The notes beneath the pieces are model-generated. The model was not told where the DNA came from and did no database searches. It was given only the letters and a program-made list of their open reading frames with translations. A stretch of 6,790 bases of DNA from Microcaldota archaeon (GTDB taxonomy: Archaea; Micrarchaeota; Micrarchaeia; Micrarchaeales; Micrarchaeaceae), in contig JAKATY010000047.1 in the NCBI GenBank assembly GCA_021827955.1, forward strand, positions 1-6,790, written 5' to 3'. The position numbers and the translations under genes were made by a program. Positions 1-6,490 of this stretch are shown piece by piece; position 1 is the first letter of the stretch, and each line of letters starts with the position of its first letter.

Positions 1-1725
1 TTCGGCGTCTCGCAAGGCACAAATCTGAGCTCATTGGGAATAAACCCCGAGAAGGTTTTTCAAGCGGCAAAACAGCACTCGTCTTTTGTCGCTCCGGTGA
101 AATCCACCGAGGGCAGCACGCTCTGCTCGATCTACTCTGAAAACGTGAGCGGCAACACCTTCTATCTGTTGATTTCGGATAGAACAAGCGAAGAAGCCCT
201 CTCTTCTATTGCCTCTGCCGCCTCAGGCACAGATCGCATGCTCATGCTGTTTCTTGATGAATCATTCACAATAAGCAAAGTCTACGGAAGCACCGAGCGC
301 ATGTTGAACTATCCAACTGAAATGCTCTATGGAAAAAACTTTGTGGAGCTTTTAGATCAGAAAGATAAAGATTTGTTCGAGAAGGAGGCAAAGGGCCTAA
401 ATGTTGGCTCTTCTCTAGAAAAAGTGCTCGATCTTCCTCTTGGCAAGCCTGGGAGCATGCACATGCATCTTGCGATCTCGAAAATGCCCTTGGGTTATGC
501 GGTGTTGTTTGTCAGCGCCAATGCCGAGAAATACATAAAGGACATAGGATCGATGTTGGAAGATTTTATAGCGCTGTCGCAAGACCTTATAGTAAGCGTG
601 GACCAATTCGGCTATGTCAAGAGCAGCAACATGCCGGTGGAATCTGTGCTGGGCTACAAGAAGGAAGAGCTTGTGGGCAAGGACATAAAAGCATTATATG
701 TTGAGTCTGGAGTCCTTGACAGAGATATAGCATACGTGAGGAATGGCGGAAAGGTTGACGGTTCCTATATCACACTTCGCAAGAAGAACGGCGAGCTCAT
801 ACCAGCAACGCATTCCGTACGACTTATGCAGAGTGAAGCTGAAAGCGATCCAAGCTATATATTTGTGATTCACGAGCTCCAAACCAAGCGGTTACTTTCG
901 GATCAAGAATCTCAGCTCAAGTTGCAGGATGGCGAAATAAAGAGGCTCAAAATGATCAGCGATCTCAAGTCGCAGTTCATATACAACATCTCGCACGAGC
1001 TAAAGACCCCTCTTACTGCCATAAAAGGTTTTGCGAAGCTGCTTTACGGCGGCGAATTCGGCGCGCTTACAGAGGAGCAAAAAGGATATCTGAACACGAT
1101 ACTCGATGAATCAGACCGTCTTATCTTGATAATACAGCAGGTGCTTGACGCATCAAAGCTTGAGGCAAACAAGGTCAAGCTGGACCTCAAGGAAGTCGAT
1201 TTCAAGGTAATGCGCAACAACCCGAGCATAAACGCGCTCGAAGAGTCAGCGAAGGAGAAAGGCCTTAGCTTCTCCTGGACTGTAGACTATGATGTACCTC
1301 CAATAATAGCTGATCCGAACAGGCTCATACAGGTATTCGTCAACCTTATAGGCAACTCGATAAAATTCACCGAGAAAGGGGGCATAGACGTGCACATACT
1401 GCGGAAGAGCAGGAAGAGGATAGAGTGCAAAGTCTCTGATACAGGCATAGGAATAAGCGACGAGGACAAAAGAAAGATATTCAAGAAGTTTTATCAGGCG
1501 CCGAAGAAAGATCTCGTAAAGCAGGACGGTGCGGGCACCGGTCTAGGCCTCTCGATAACAAAGGACATAATATCACTGCACGGAGGCAAGATCACTTTCG
1601 AATCGCAGCAGGGCAAAGGCACTACATTCTCTTTCATGCTTCCTACAAAACCCCGCGAGAAGAAGAGGAGGCAGCAGCAGGCGCAGCAGAGCGATAGCGC
1701 TGCAGCAAAACAGGCGCAATCCTGA
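1..1725 (+). CDS. PAS-domain sensor histidine kinase, 5'-truncated by window edge
   Basis: This is a two-component sensor kinase that should autophosphorylate on histidine and pass the phosphate to a receiver domain. The frame is open from base 1, so the start lies upstream. A TTG at 34 has no ribosome binding site and is probably internal; residue numbers below count from it. Residues about 40-56 (FYLLISDRTSEEAL) resemble the end of a further PAS domain. Two PAS-like domains follow at about 68-160 and 173-283, then a short helical linker. The HisKA domain has the H-box NISHELKTPL with phospho-acceptor H321 (codon 994-996). The HATPase domain shows the N-box (N441), G1 box DTGIGIS (D469) and G2 box GTGLGLS near 501. 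The tail after 540 is basic and Gln/Ala-rich. No membrane segment is visible, so the part seen looks cytosolic and its signal is unknown. No partner regulator is directly adjacent; the regulator at 2939 is a candidate. Confidence 0.93.
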   Translation, partial: FGVSQGTNLSSLGINPEKVFQAAKQHSSFVAPVKSTEGSTLCSIYSENVSGNTFYLLISDRTSEEALSSIASAASGTDRMLMLFLDESFTISKVYGSTERMLNYPTEMLYGKNFVELLDQKDKDLFEKEAKGLNVGSSLEKVLDLPLGKPGSMHMHLAISKMPLGYAVLFVSANAEKYIKDIGSMLEDFIALSQDLIVSVDQFGYVKSSNMPVESVLGYKKEELVGKDIKALYVESGVLDRDIAYVRNGGKVDGSYITLRKKNGELIPATHSVRLMQSEAESDPSYIFVIHELQTKRLLSDQESQLKLQDGEIKRLKMISDLKSQFIYNISHELKTPLTAIKGFAKLLYGGEFGALTEEQKGYLNTILDESDRLILIIQQVLDASKLEANKVKLDLKEVDFKVMRNNPSINALEESAKEKGLSFSWTVDYDVPPIIADPNRLIQVFVNLIGNSIKFTEKGGIDVHILRKSRKRIECKVSDTGIGISDEDKRKIFKKFYQAPKKDLVKQDGAGTGLGLSITKDIISLHGGKITFESQQGKGTTFSFMLPTKPREKKRRQQQAQQSDSAAAKQAQS

Positions 1726-1768
1726 TCCTTGCTTCGGATCTAATTCTGCCGCTTTTTGCAAACAAAAA
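1724..1768. terminator. Short convergent intergenic region with terminator-like signals on both strands
   Basis: A 5-bp hairpin (GATCC 1724-1728, GGATC 1736-1740, 7-nt loop) starts at the kinase stop codon, and a T5 run follows at 1753-1757. On the minus strand, a T-rich tract (TTTTTGTTTG, from 1768 downward) follows the stop of the surface-protein gene directly. Archaeal transcription commonly ends at U-rich tracts, with or without a hairpin, so both converging genes may stop here. The hairpin is small, so this rests mainly on position and T-richness. Confidence 0.4.
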
Positions 1769-2788
1769 TCAAACTATCTCTATACCGCAAGCGTTGTTTA
1801 TGCCCGCAGCCTCTTCATATCCTTTGTAAAGTGCGGCGTAGTTGTTGTCTTGGAAGACTCCGCTGAGCGTCACGTTTACTACTGTCATTGAAGAGATATT
1901 GACTCCTATAACAAGCGCCTTCCCTGTTGTGCTGGGCGATTTCGAATACGCGTAATAAGTATATAGATATTCGTACGGGTTCTGTGTGCTGGAAATGCTG
2001 CTATTGAGCTTGTATGGAACGAACGTGCTCGTGTTTTGGTACGTAGAAGGCCCGGAAGGATACTTGCCATAATACGAATAATAGCTTGAGTTGTAGAGCG
2101 AAGCTGTGCATGACGAAGTGCCGCTGTAAGCCGCGGAATAATTAAGCATGAGCGGATACCATATGCTTTTCTCTACCACGCTTTCAGTCTTTGTCGAGTT
2201 GCTCGGCTGCGTAACGATGGTTGTGGTGGTAGCAGCTGTAGTCACTGTAGTAGTTTGCGTAGAATTGGAGCTGCTGTTCGTTATAATTATTTTTACTCCC
2301 GAGGAGGAATTCTGCTGCCCTGGCAGCATGCTTTTGTATTCTATATTCGCATAATCTATAGCTACTCCAAGAGCCGGAGCTATAGGTATCAATGTTATGT
2401 TTGCGCTGTTTTCTGTAAAGCTGTTGAGCCTTATCCCCAAATCAGCATACTGGGTCCCTAAGCTAACATGGGTGGTATTTCCTAAGGTGGTTTTTACCAG
2501 GAGGGCTTCGTTTGCGAATATGGGTATCTTGGAGACGTAAAACAGCGCTTCGCTGCCCGAATGCGATGCGAGGCTTACTGAAAAGTACGTTCCGTGCATG
2601 TCAACGAGAAGCGGAGCCTGGGATATTACCGCGGTCTTCTCCGTGCCTAGGCTCAAATAGCCGTTGCCGTGAAGGACAGCAGCGAGCGCAGAGGCAATTA
2701 TTATTACCAAGATTGCAATAGCAACGTACTTCCCCACATGCCTCTTTTTTGCAGGACCGGGCCTTGCAGCGTTAGAAACTGTTTTCAT
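1769..2788 (-). CDS. Membrane-anchored surface protein with Ser/Thr/Asn-rich stalk (339 aa)
   Basis: I do not recognise a named family. The N-terminus has a basic cytoplasmic stretch (residues 9-20, including KKRH) and one hydrophobic segment at about 21-39. This fits a signal anchor that places the rest outside the cell. Residues about 45-158 look beta-rich. Residues 159-200 form a low-complexity stalk dominated by Thr, Ser and Asn. Residues 211-281 are rich in Tyr and Ser. The C-terminal part carries the only two cysteines, C227 and C334, which could form a disulfide. About 12 N-X-S/T sequons suggest heavy N-glycosylation. The gene converges with the kinase gene and diverges from the response-regulator gene. 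Its ATG has no GGTG ribosome binding site, and the TATA-like element is close, so a short leader is likely. A structural surface protein, adhesin or extracellular sensor would all fit. Confidence 0.8.
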   Translation of the reverse strand: MKTVSNAARPGPAKKRHVGKYVAIAILVIIIASALAAVLHGNGYLSLGTEKTAVISQAPLLVDMHGTYFSVSLASHSGSEALFYVSKIPIFANEALLVKTTLGNTTHVSLGTQYADLGIRLNSFTENSANITLIPIAPALGVAIDYANIEYKSMLPGQQNSSSGVKIIITNSSSNSTQTTTVTTAATTTTIVTQPSNSTKTESVVEKSIWYPLMLNYSAAYSGTSSCTASLYNSSYYSYYGKYPSGPSTYQNTSTFVPYKLNSSISSTQNPYEYLYTYYAYSKSPSTTGKALVIGVNISSMTVVNVTLSGVFQDNNYAALYKGYEEAAGINNACGIEIV

Positions 2789-2817
2789 GGAACCATCGCA
2801 AAGTATCGCAACTCAGG

Positions 2818-2832
2818 TTTAATATGATAAAA
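2818..2832 (-). promoter_or_regulatory. Candidate TATA element for the surface-protein gene
   Basis: Read on the minus strand, this A/T-rich stretch contains TTTATCAT and ATATTAAA. It is 30-44 bases upstream of the ATG at 2788. A start site about 25 bases downstream would leave a leader of only a few bases, which agrees with the lack of a ribosome binding site. Two overlapping TATA-like octamers are possible and I cannot choose between them. Confidence 0.4.
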
Positions 2833-2897
2833 CAAAGCTTTTAGCTTTTGCCTATCCTCTTGTGCCGCGCCTTTGCCAGCTCTTTGGTTCAAGCAAA

Positions 2898-2907
2898 ATT
2901 ATAATAT
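2898..2907 (+). promoter_or_regulatory. Candidate TATA element for the response regulator-pilin operon
   Basis: ATTATAATAT is the most TATA-like stretch upstream of the GTG start at 2939. Transcription beginning about 25 bases downstream would give a leader just long enough to hold the ribosome binding site at 2929-2936. The match to the archaeal TATA consensus is imperfect. Confidence 0.35.
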
Positions 2908-2928
2908 TGTTATGTGAGAAGTTAGTTT

Positions 2929-2936
2929 AGGTGATC
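2929..2936 (+). promoter_or_regulatory. Strong ribosome binding site that decides the GTG start at 2939
   Basis: AGGTGATC matches eight consecutive bases of the complement to the conserved 16S rRNA 3' end (GGATCACCTCC). Its GGTG core lies five bases before the GTG at 2939. An in-frame stop at 2915-2917 bars a much longer product. The overlapping ATG at 2937 is in another frame and closes after 13 codons, so GTG is the likely start. Confidence 0.7.
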
Positions 2937-2938
2937 AT

Positions 2939-4129
2939 GTGCCCGAAGACAGCTTCCTACCGGATATTCTGTCAATAATAAACGACAAGCAGCAGGTTAC
3001 ATACAACGAGCTTAGCGATATAGCGTTCAGCAGGAACATACCAAAGGACAAGCTCGATGGCGCGCTTTCAAGCCTGGAAAGCAACAAGATGGTCGCATCG
3101 CGGAGCATCGGCGGCATGCTTACCTACTACACGCTGGAGCAGGATGCGATAAGCAAGGTGCTTATAGTAGAAGATGACAAAAGCATAAACAAGCTCATGG
3201 CGCTTTCGATAGGAAAGGGCTTCGAGGTGAAGCAGATATATGACGGCGGCGAAGCCATGGCAGCGATAAGGAGCTACAGGCCGCAGCTTGTAATACTCGA
3301 TCTTATGCTTCCGCACAAGGACGGCCTTGACATATGCCAGACGATAAAGGAGGATCCGGAGGTCAGCGGCACCGTTGTAATACTGGTAAGCGCCATGGAT
3401 CCGACGAGCAACAGGTTCAAGGGCATAAAGTACGGCGCCGACTACTACATAAAGAAGCCGTTCGATCCGAGCGAGCTCAAGAGCCTCGTGACCATATTCC
3501 TCAAGAAAAAAGGCAAGAGGTTCGATCCACTCGTCGATCTGCCCAATGAAGAAAGGATCTCCAACGCCATAGGCAAATCCATAGATTCCGGTGAAGATTA
3601 CGCGATAGGTGCGCTGAGAATCGCGAATCTGGGTTCTTACGCAAAAAGGTTCGGGGAAAAATCCGCGATGATAATAATACGGCTGATCTCGCAGCTGCTT
3701 CAGGACGCGATAAACAGCAAGGCCTCTGGGCTTTTTGTGGGATTTATGAACACTGAAGATTTCATAATTGCCGGCAGGCGCAGCGACGTGTCCTCTGTAG
3801 TAGAAAACGTAAAGCAGGAGTTTGGTGCAGTAATGCCTTTCATACTGCAGGATGAAGGCTACAAGCTGATAGATCTCAACATAGAAAGCCTGTTCGAGTC
3901 AAACGAGGTCCCCAAGCTTTCGCTGGAATACAGCGAGATAGAGAAGAGCGAGATAAAGAAAAGGGTAGCCGAGCTCAACAAGGAGAAATCAGCAGAGTCA
4001 AACGGAGAAATAGGCGCTTATACATACGAGGAGCTGCAGAAGCTTTTTGGAAGGGAAGATTTCGACATAAAAATAACAAGGGATGGCGATTCGGTACGCC
4101 TACACGTAGGCAAGACAGGCGAAAATTGA
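2939..4129 (+). CDS. Response regulator: N-terminal winged helix, receiver, degenerate GGDEF-like domain (396 aa)
   Basis: Residues 5-68 fit a winged helix-turn-helix (three helices, then a wing around SIGGMLTYYTLE). Residues 72-190 form a clear receiver domain: acidic pocket E78/D79/D80, phospho-acceptor D121 in VILDLMLP, S151 in the Thr/Ser position, and K173-P174 in the KP motif. Residues 196-300 match the GGDEF (diguanylate cyclase) outline. DPLVDLPNEERI replaces the usual DPLTGLPNRR, RIANLGSYAKRFG stands where DIDNFKxINDxxG is expected, and NTEDF (271-275) stands at the GGDEF signature. Metal-binding and signature residues are lost, so cyclic-di-GMP synthesis is not expected; a binding or dimerisation role is more likely. 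A charged helical stretch (331-352) and a small C-terminal module follow. The output domain precedes the receiver, which is atypical. The stop overlaps the pilin start, implying coupled translation. The kinase at 1-1725 is a possible partner. Confidence 0.88.
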   Translation: MPEDSFLPDILSIINDKQQVTYNELSDIAFSRNIPKDKLDGALSSLESNKMVASRSIGGMLTYYTLEQDAISKVLIVEDDKSINKLMALSIGKGFEVKQIYDGGEAMAAIRSYRPQLVILDLMLPHKDGLDICQTIKEDPEVSGTVVILVSAMDPTSNRFKGIKYGADYYIKKPFDPSELKSLVTIFLKKKGKRFDPLVDLPNEERISNAIGKSIDSGEDYAIGALRIANLGSYAKRFGEKSAMIIIRLISQLLQDAINSKASGLFVGFMNTEDFIIAGRRSDVSSVVENVKQEFGAVMPFILQDEGYKLIDLNIESLFESNEVPKLSLEYSEIEKSEIKKRVAELNKEKSAESNGEIGAYTYEELQKLFGREDFDIKITRDGDSVRLHVGKTGEN

Positions 4130-4704
4130 TGCACCCCAAAAGATACAACACGGCGCGCAGGCACGGGCGCAATGCCCGATCGCAGGCGGCTCTCGATTTT
4201 ATGATATCATATGGCATAGCGATAATGATAATAACAGTAGTGCTCTATGTCATATTCTCTCTCGGCGTGTTCAACCCCAAGCTTGCCTCGATACAGTGCA
4301 CGCCTTCGCCGTCTTTTATATGCGTCTCGTACTCGGTAAACACCAGCTCTTCGCTCTCGATGATAATCTCGCAGTCCACTGGAGGCACGATGTACATAAC
4401 AGGAGTAGCATGCTCCAGCGCGATGAACTCCACCTCCAATCTGCCCGCATACGGCAATGTGCATGTTCTTCCATATTCATCAGCGCCCCAGTATTATCCA
4501 AACAATGCGCTTCAAAACGGCATATACCTATATAGCGACAATGAGACCTCGCTGCAGGCGTTCTGCTATAACACCAAAGGAAAAGCCACAAACTCTCTCG
4601 GCTACACCTTCACCGGCTATATTTGGATAAACTACACTTTCTCAAACCTGCCCGCGGTGCACTATGTGAGCAATGTAGCTTCGTTCACGGCCAGCTATAC
4701 GTGA
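4129..4704 (+). CDS. Class III signal peptide (type IV pilin/archaellin-like) protein, 191 aa
   Basis: The ATG at 4129 shares its A with the upstream TGA stop (TGATG), so translation is probably coupled to the regulator gene. The N-terminus is strongly basic (residues 4-17), followed by RSQAALDF and a hydrophobic segment at about 24-46. This is the archaeal class III signal layout, usually K/R-G-Q-x-x-x-E plus a helix. A PibD/EppA-type peptidase would cut between S18 and Q19. Here Ser replaces the usual Gly at -1 and Asp replaces Glu at +5. After the helix comes GVFNPK, then four cysteines (57, 65, 95, 146) in a beta-rich, Asn/Ser/Thr-rich domain. That pattern resembles the many QAALEFLMTYGWA-type pilin-like proteins of DPANN archaea (recalled, not searched). 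It is probably assembled into, or anchored with, a surface filament. No assembly ATPase or platform protein is in view. Confidence 0.82.
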   Translation: MHPKRYNTARRHGRNARSQAALDFMISYGIAIMIITVVLYVIFSLGVFNPKLASIQCTPSPSFICVSYSVNTSSSLSMIISQSTGGTMYITGVACSSAMNSTSNLPAYGNVHVLPYSSAPQYYPNNALQNGIYLYSDNETSLQAFCYNTKGKATNSLGYTFTGYIWINYTFSNLPAVHYVSNVASFTASYT

Positions 4705-4751
4705 CATGCTTCCATGCGCAGCTGCCTTAGAACTGATCGGCATCTAATGCA

Positions 4752-4759
4752 TTTATAAA
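4752..4759 (+). promoter_or_regulatory. TATA box for the secreted-protein gene
   Basis: TTTATAAA closely matches the archaeal TATA consensus and lies 53 bases before the ATG at 4805. A start site about 25 bases downstream would leave a leader of roughly 20-25 bases that includes the ribosome binding site at 4792. The gene therefore probably has its own promoter despite lying only 100 bases behind the pilin gene. Confidence 0.6.
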
Positions 4760-4791
4760 GCTATTTTGGCAAAATAAAATCCAGCAGTTAA

Positions 4792-4796
4792 AGGTG
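4792..4796 (+). promoter_or_regulatory. Ribosome binding site, AGGTG
   Basis: AGGTG lies eight bases before the ATG at 4805 and matches the archaeal anti-Shine-Dalgarno sequence. It supports 4805 rather than the in-frame ATG at 4820, which would shorten the basic start of the signal peptide. Confidence 0.6.
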
Positions 4797-4804
4797 TTTG
4801 CAGC

Positions 4805-5644
4805 ATGCTCGCAAAGAGAATGTTTTGGTTTTTCTCGGCATTTGCTATTTTTGCAGTGTTGCTTGCGCCGCTTTCTTTTTCTTCGTACGTAAAAGTGGTA
4901 GAGCCGTATACTGCGGTGATGCATCAGAACGGCAGCATATATCTCGGCAACATAGGTCCAGGACAGAGCTTCTACATAGTAATATCTCCTAACACCACGT
5001 CGAGCTCTGGAAAATTGGTAGGGCTCGGCTGGAACAAGCTCGTAGTCACCGGGCTCAACGGCTGGGTAGTTGAAAACTCTTCCCTCTACTCTTCAGCGCC
5101 ATCGGTGCAGATAACACCCCCGTCATATACCTCATTCGGCGTCTATAATTTCAATGTTACTGCCATAAACATAGGAAATTATTCCAAAATAGGCAATCTA
5201 ACTTTCAAGGCGTACATAAACGTGACTTCTAAGGTTTTCAGCTTCAATGCTTCTCCATCTATCGCAAACTCTGGGATAGGCGTGCCCGCATACATAAACG
5301 TTGAGATAAACAACACCGGCGTATCTGATAACCCCTTTGTCATATCTGTATCCGGGCTTCCTGGCTTAAATGAAAGCGATATAGTAATAGCGCAGCATGG
5401 CACTTCAAAGAGCTTTATGTTCCCGATATACGGGTACACTCCAGGCACATGGCATGCAAGCCTAAGGATAAGTTCATTGACGAGCCCGTCGATATACGAA
5501 ACCAAAAACATCACGTTAATAGTAAAGTCCAGCATGGAGAACGAGCTTTTGGCATTAGGCAAGGGCACGCTCATATATCCTGTATTTTACGCGCCTGCGT
5601 ATGCTGTGCAATACTTTATAGGCCTGCTTTTCAAGGGGCACTGA
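4805..5644 (+). CDS. Secreted or surface protein with beta-sandwich-like repeats and hydrophobic C-terminus (279 aa)
   Basis: No named family is recognised. Residues 1-27 form a standard signal peptide: K4/R5, a hydrophobic core at 6-23, then small polar residues. The body is rich in Asn, Ser, Thr, Val and Ile, with alternating beta-strand patterns. Two stretches (YNFNVTAINIGN with its continuation, and YINVEINNTGVSDN) resemble the strands of CARDB/NEW3-type Ig-like domains in archaeal surface proteins; this is inference from pattern. There are about 11 N-X-S/T sequons and no cysteine, unlike the neighbouring pilin. The last 25 residues include a hydrophobic run (IYPVFYAPAYAVQYFIGLLF) followed by KGH, which could be a C-terminal membrane anchor. 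A TATA box and ribosome binding site directly precede it, so it can be expressed separately from the regulator-pilin pair. A cell-envelope role is likely; the ligand is unknown. Confidence 0.8.
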   Translation: MLAKRMFWFFSAFAIFAVLLAPLSFSSYVKVVEPYTAVMHQNGSIYLGNIGPGQSFYIVISPNTTSSSGKLVGLGWNKLVVTGLNGWVVENSSLYSSAPSVQITPPSYTSFGVYNFNVTAINIGNYSKIGNLTFKAYINVTSKVFSFNASPSIANSGIGVPAYINVEINNTGVSDNPFVISVSGLPGLNESDIVIAQHGTSKSFMFPIYGYTPGTWHASLRISSLTSPSIYETKNITLIVKSSMENELLALGKGTLIYPVFYAPAYAVQYFIGLLFKGH

Positions 5645-5726
5645 GGAGTGGTGCATCAGATTCGGTTCAGCGGAGTGGTGTTTGCAGGCAAGAGCTGTTG
5701 AAAAATGCACGGTGCAGCATCGGAAT

Positions 5727-5736
5727 CTATAAAAAT
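5727..5736 (+). promoter_or_regulatory. Candidate TATA element for the hypothetical gene at 5780
   Basis: TCTATAAAAA lies 44-53 bases before the ATG at 5780, giving a predicted start site near 5755-5760 and a leader of about 20-25 bases. The leader contains only a weak purine-rich stretch (AAGGG, 5768-5772) as a ribosome binding site. The rest of the 5645-5779 gap shows only a short direct repeat. Confidence 0.45.
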
Positions 5737-5779
5737 GTGAGGATCTAAAAAGCGTTATTCATCATGCAAGGGTAGAAAG

Positions 5780-6490
5780 ATGCCTAATAAGAAATCGGTG
5801 AAGCATGAAGCCAATTACTGCGCCATAAAGACAGTCTCATTGCTGGACCTCGTCAGGAACTCCTGCAGCACTTCGGGCTCTCCTGTTTCTATCTTCGCAA
5901 TCAGGCAAAAAGGCAGCTATCGCCTTATTCTAACCGGGGAGAAGCTCGGAGACTTAAAAATATTGTACTATTTTGACACCGACAAGATAGCCAAGTTCAT
6001 TGTGTACAGTCCGTTCGGCGAAAGCGAAAAGCTTGAGATGAAGGACAGCATAGACAATGAAAACCACGATTACAAGTCGTACAAGATACAGGTGATTGAG
6101 CTGCTAAATGATCCCTTCTCGGAATGTTTCTCCAAAAAGCAGAAGGTCAAGGCGCACAGGCCAGAAACCAAGCTTCTTCTGCTTAAGGTAAAAGAATACG
6201 ATTCTCTGGTTCGCGAATCATTGTCTATTGCCGCGGAAGACGAAAAAATAGGCAAGGTATATTATTTTGAGAGCAGCGGCAAGGGTTTCATATGCTCTCT
6301 GGATCATTTTGATGATGCTGATGCTGCAATAGTGTATTCTGAAGCGGAAAGTAAAAATATATTTAGCTTTATGCGATACAACTATATCAACAATCAGGTA
6401 GAATCGGTAAACTCATTCGAGGGAGCTACTTATACCCCTTTGGCCGTGATAAGGCTCGCAGAGCCGTTTCCGTTTTTCAAGCCCGAATAG
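5780..6490 (+). CDS. Hypothetical cytosolic protein (236 aa) ending inside tRNA-Asn
   Basis: I do not recognise this protein. It has no signal peptide or membrane segment, and its composition is mixed charged/hydrophobic like a folded soluble protein. Codon use, including ATA for Ile, matches the neighbours, so it looks like a real gene. The two halves show faint similarity: LKILYYFDTDKI against GKVYYFESSGKG, and YKIQVIELLNDPF against YTPLAVIRLAEPFPF. This suggests, weakly, a duplicated alpha/beta unit. The middle (about 115-145) is Lys-rich (FSKKQKVKAHRPETK) and may be a linker or nucleic-acid contact. Three cysteines (14, 28, 119 region) form no metal motif. The TAG stop at 6488-6490 falls within the acceptor arm region of the downstream tRNA gene, so the last codons are shared with it. 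Confidence 0.75.
   Translation: MPNKKSVKHEANYCAIKTVSLLDLVRNSCSTSGSPVSIFAIRQKGSYRLILTGEKLGDLKILYYFDTDKIAKFIVYSPFGESEKLEMKDSIDNENHDYKSYKIQVIELLNDPFSECFSKKQKVKAHRPETKLLLLKVKEYDSLVRESLSIAAEDEKIGKVYYFESSGKGFICSLDHFDDADAAIVYSEAESKNIFSFMRYNYINNQVESVNSFEGATYTPLAVIRLAEPFPFFKPE

Noticed and set aside
34..36. TTG as the start of the histidine kinase
   Set aside because: The frame is open to base 1, no ribosome binding site precedes it, and the residues just after it look like the end of another PAS domain; the gene most likely begins upstream.
2937..2939. ATG next to the strong ribosome binding site
   Set aside because: It is in a different frame, too close to the binding site, and closes after 13 codons; GTG at 2939 opens the long conserved frame.
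4126..4128. TTG one codon before the pilin ATG as its start
   Set aside because: The ATG at 4129 gives the classic TGATG overlap; the TTG would add only one Met and is a weaker start.
4207..4591. Overlapping minus-strand reading frames opposite the pilin gene
   Set aside because: They are Arg-, Cys- and His-rich products typical of antisense frames, with no start signals, while the plus frame has a clear pilin signature.
4705..4750. Short GC-rich palindromic bits (GCAGCTGC, two CATGC) after the pilin gene as a terminator
   Set aside because: Stems are very short and no T-tract follows on the plus strand.
5179..5574. 131-codon minus-strand frame opposite the secreted-protein gene
   Set aside because: The plus frame has a signal peptide, TATA box and ribosome binding site; the minus frame has none and shows no recognisable motif.
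5667..5765. Possible minus-strand C/D box small RNA (ATGATGA at 5759-5765, CTGA at 5667-5670)
   Set aside because: The boxes are about 90 bases apart, longer than usual, and no convincing C'/D' pair or terminal stem was found between them.
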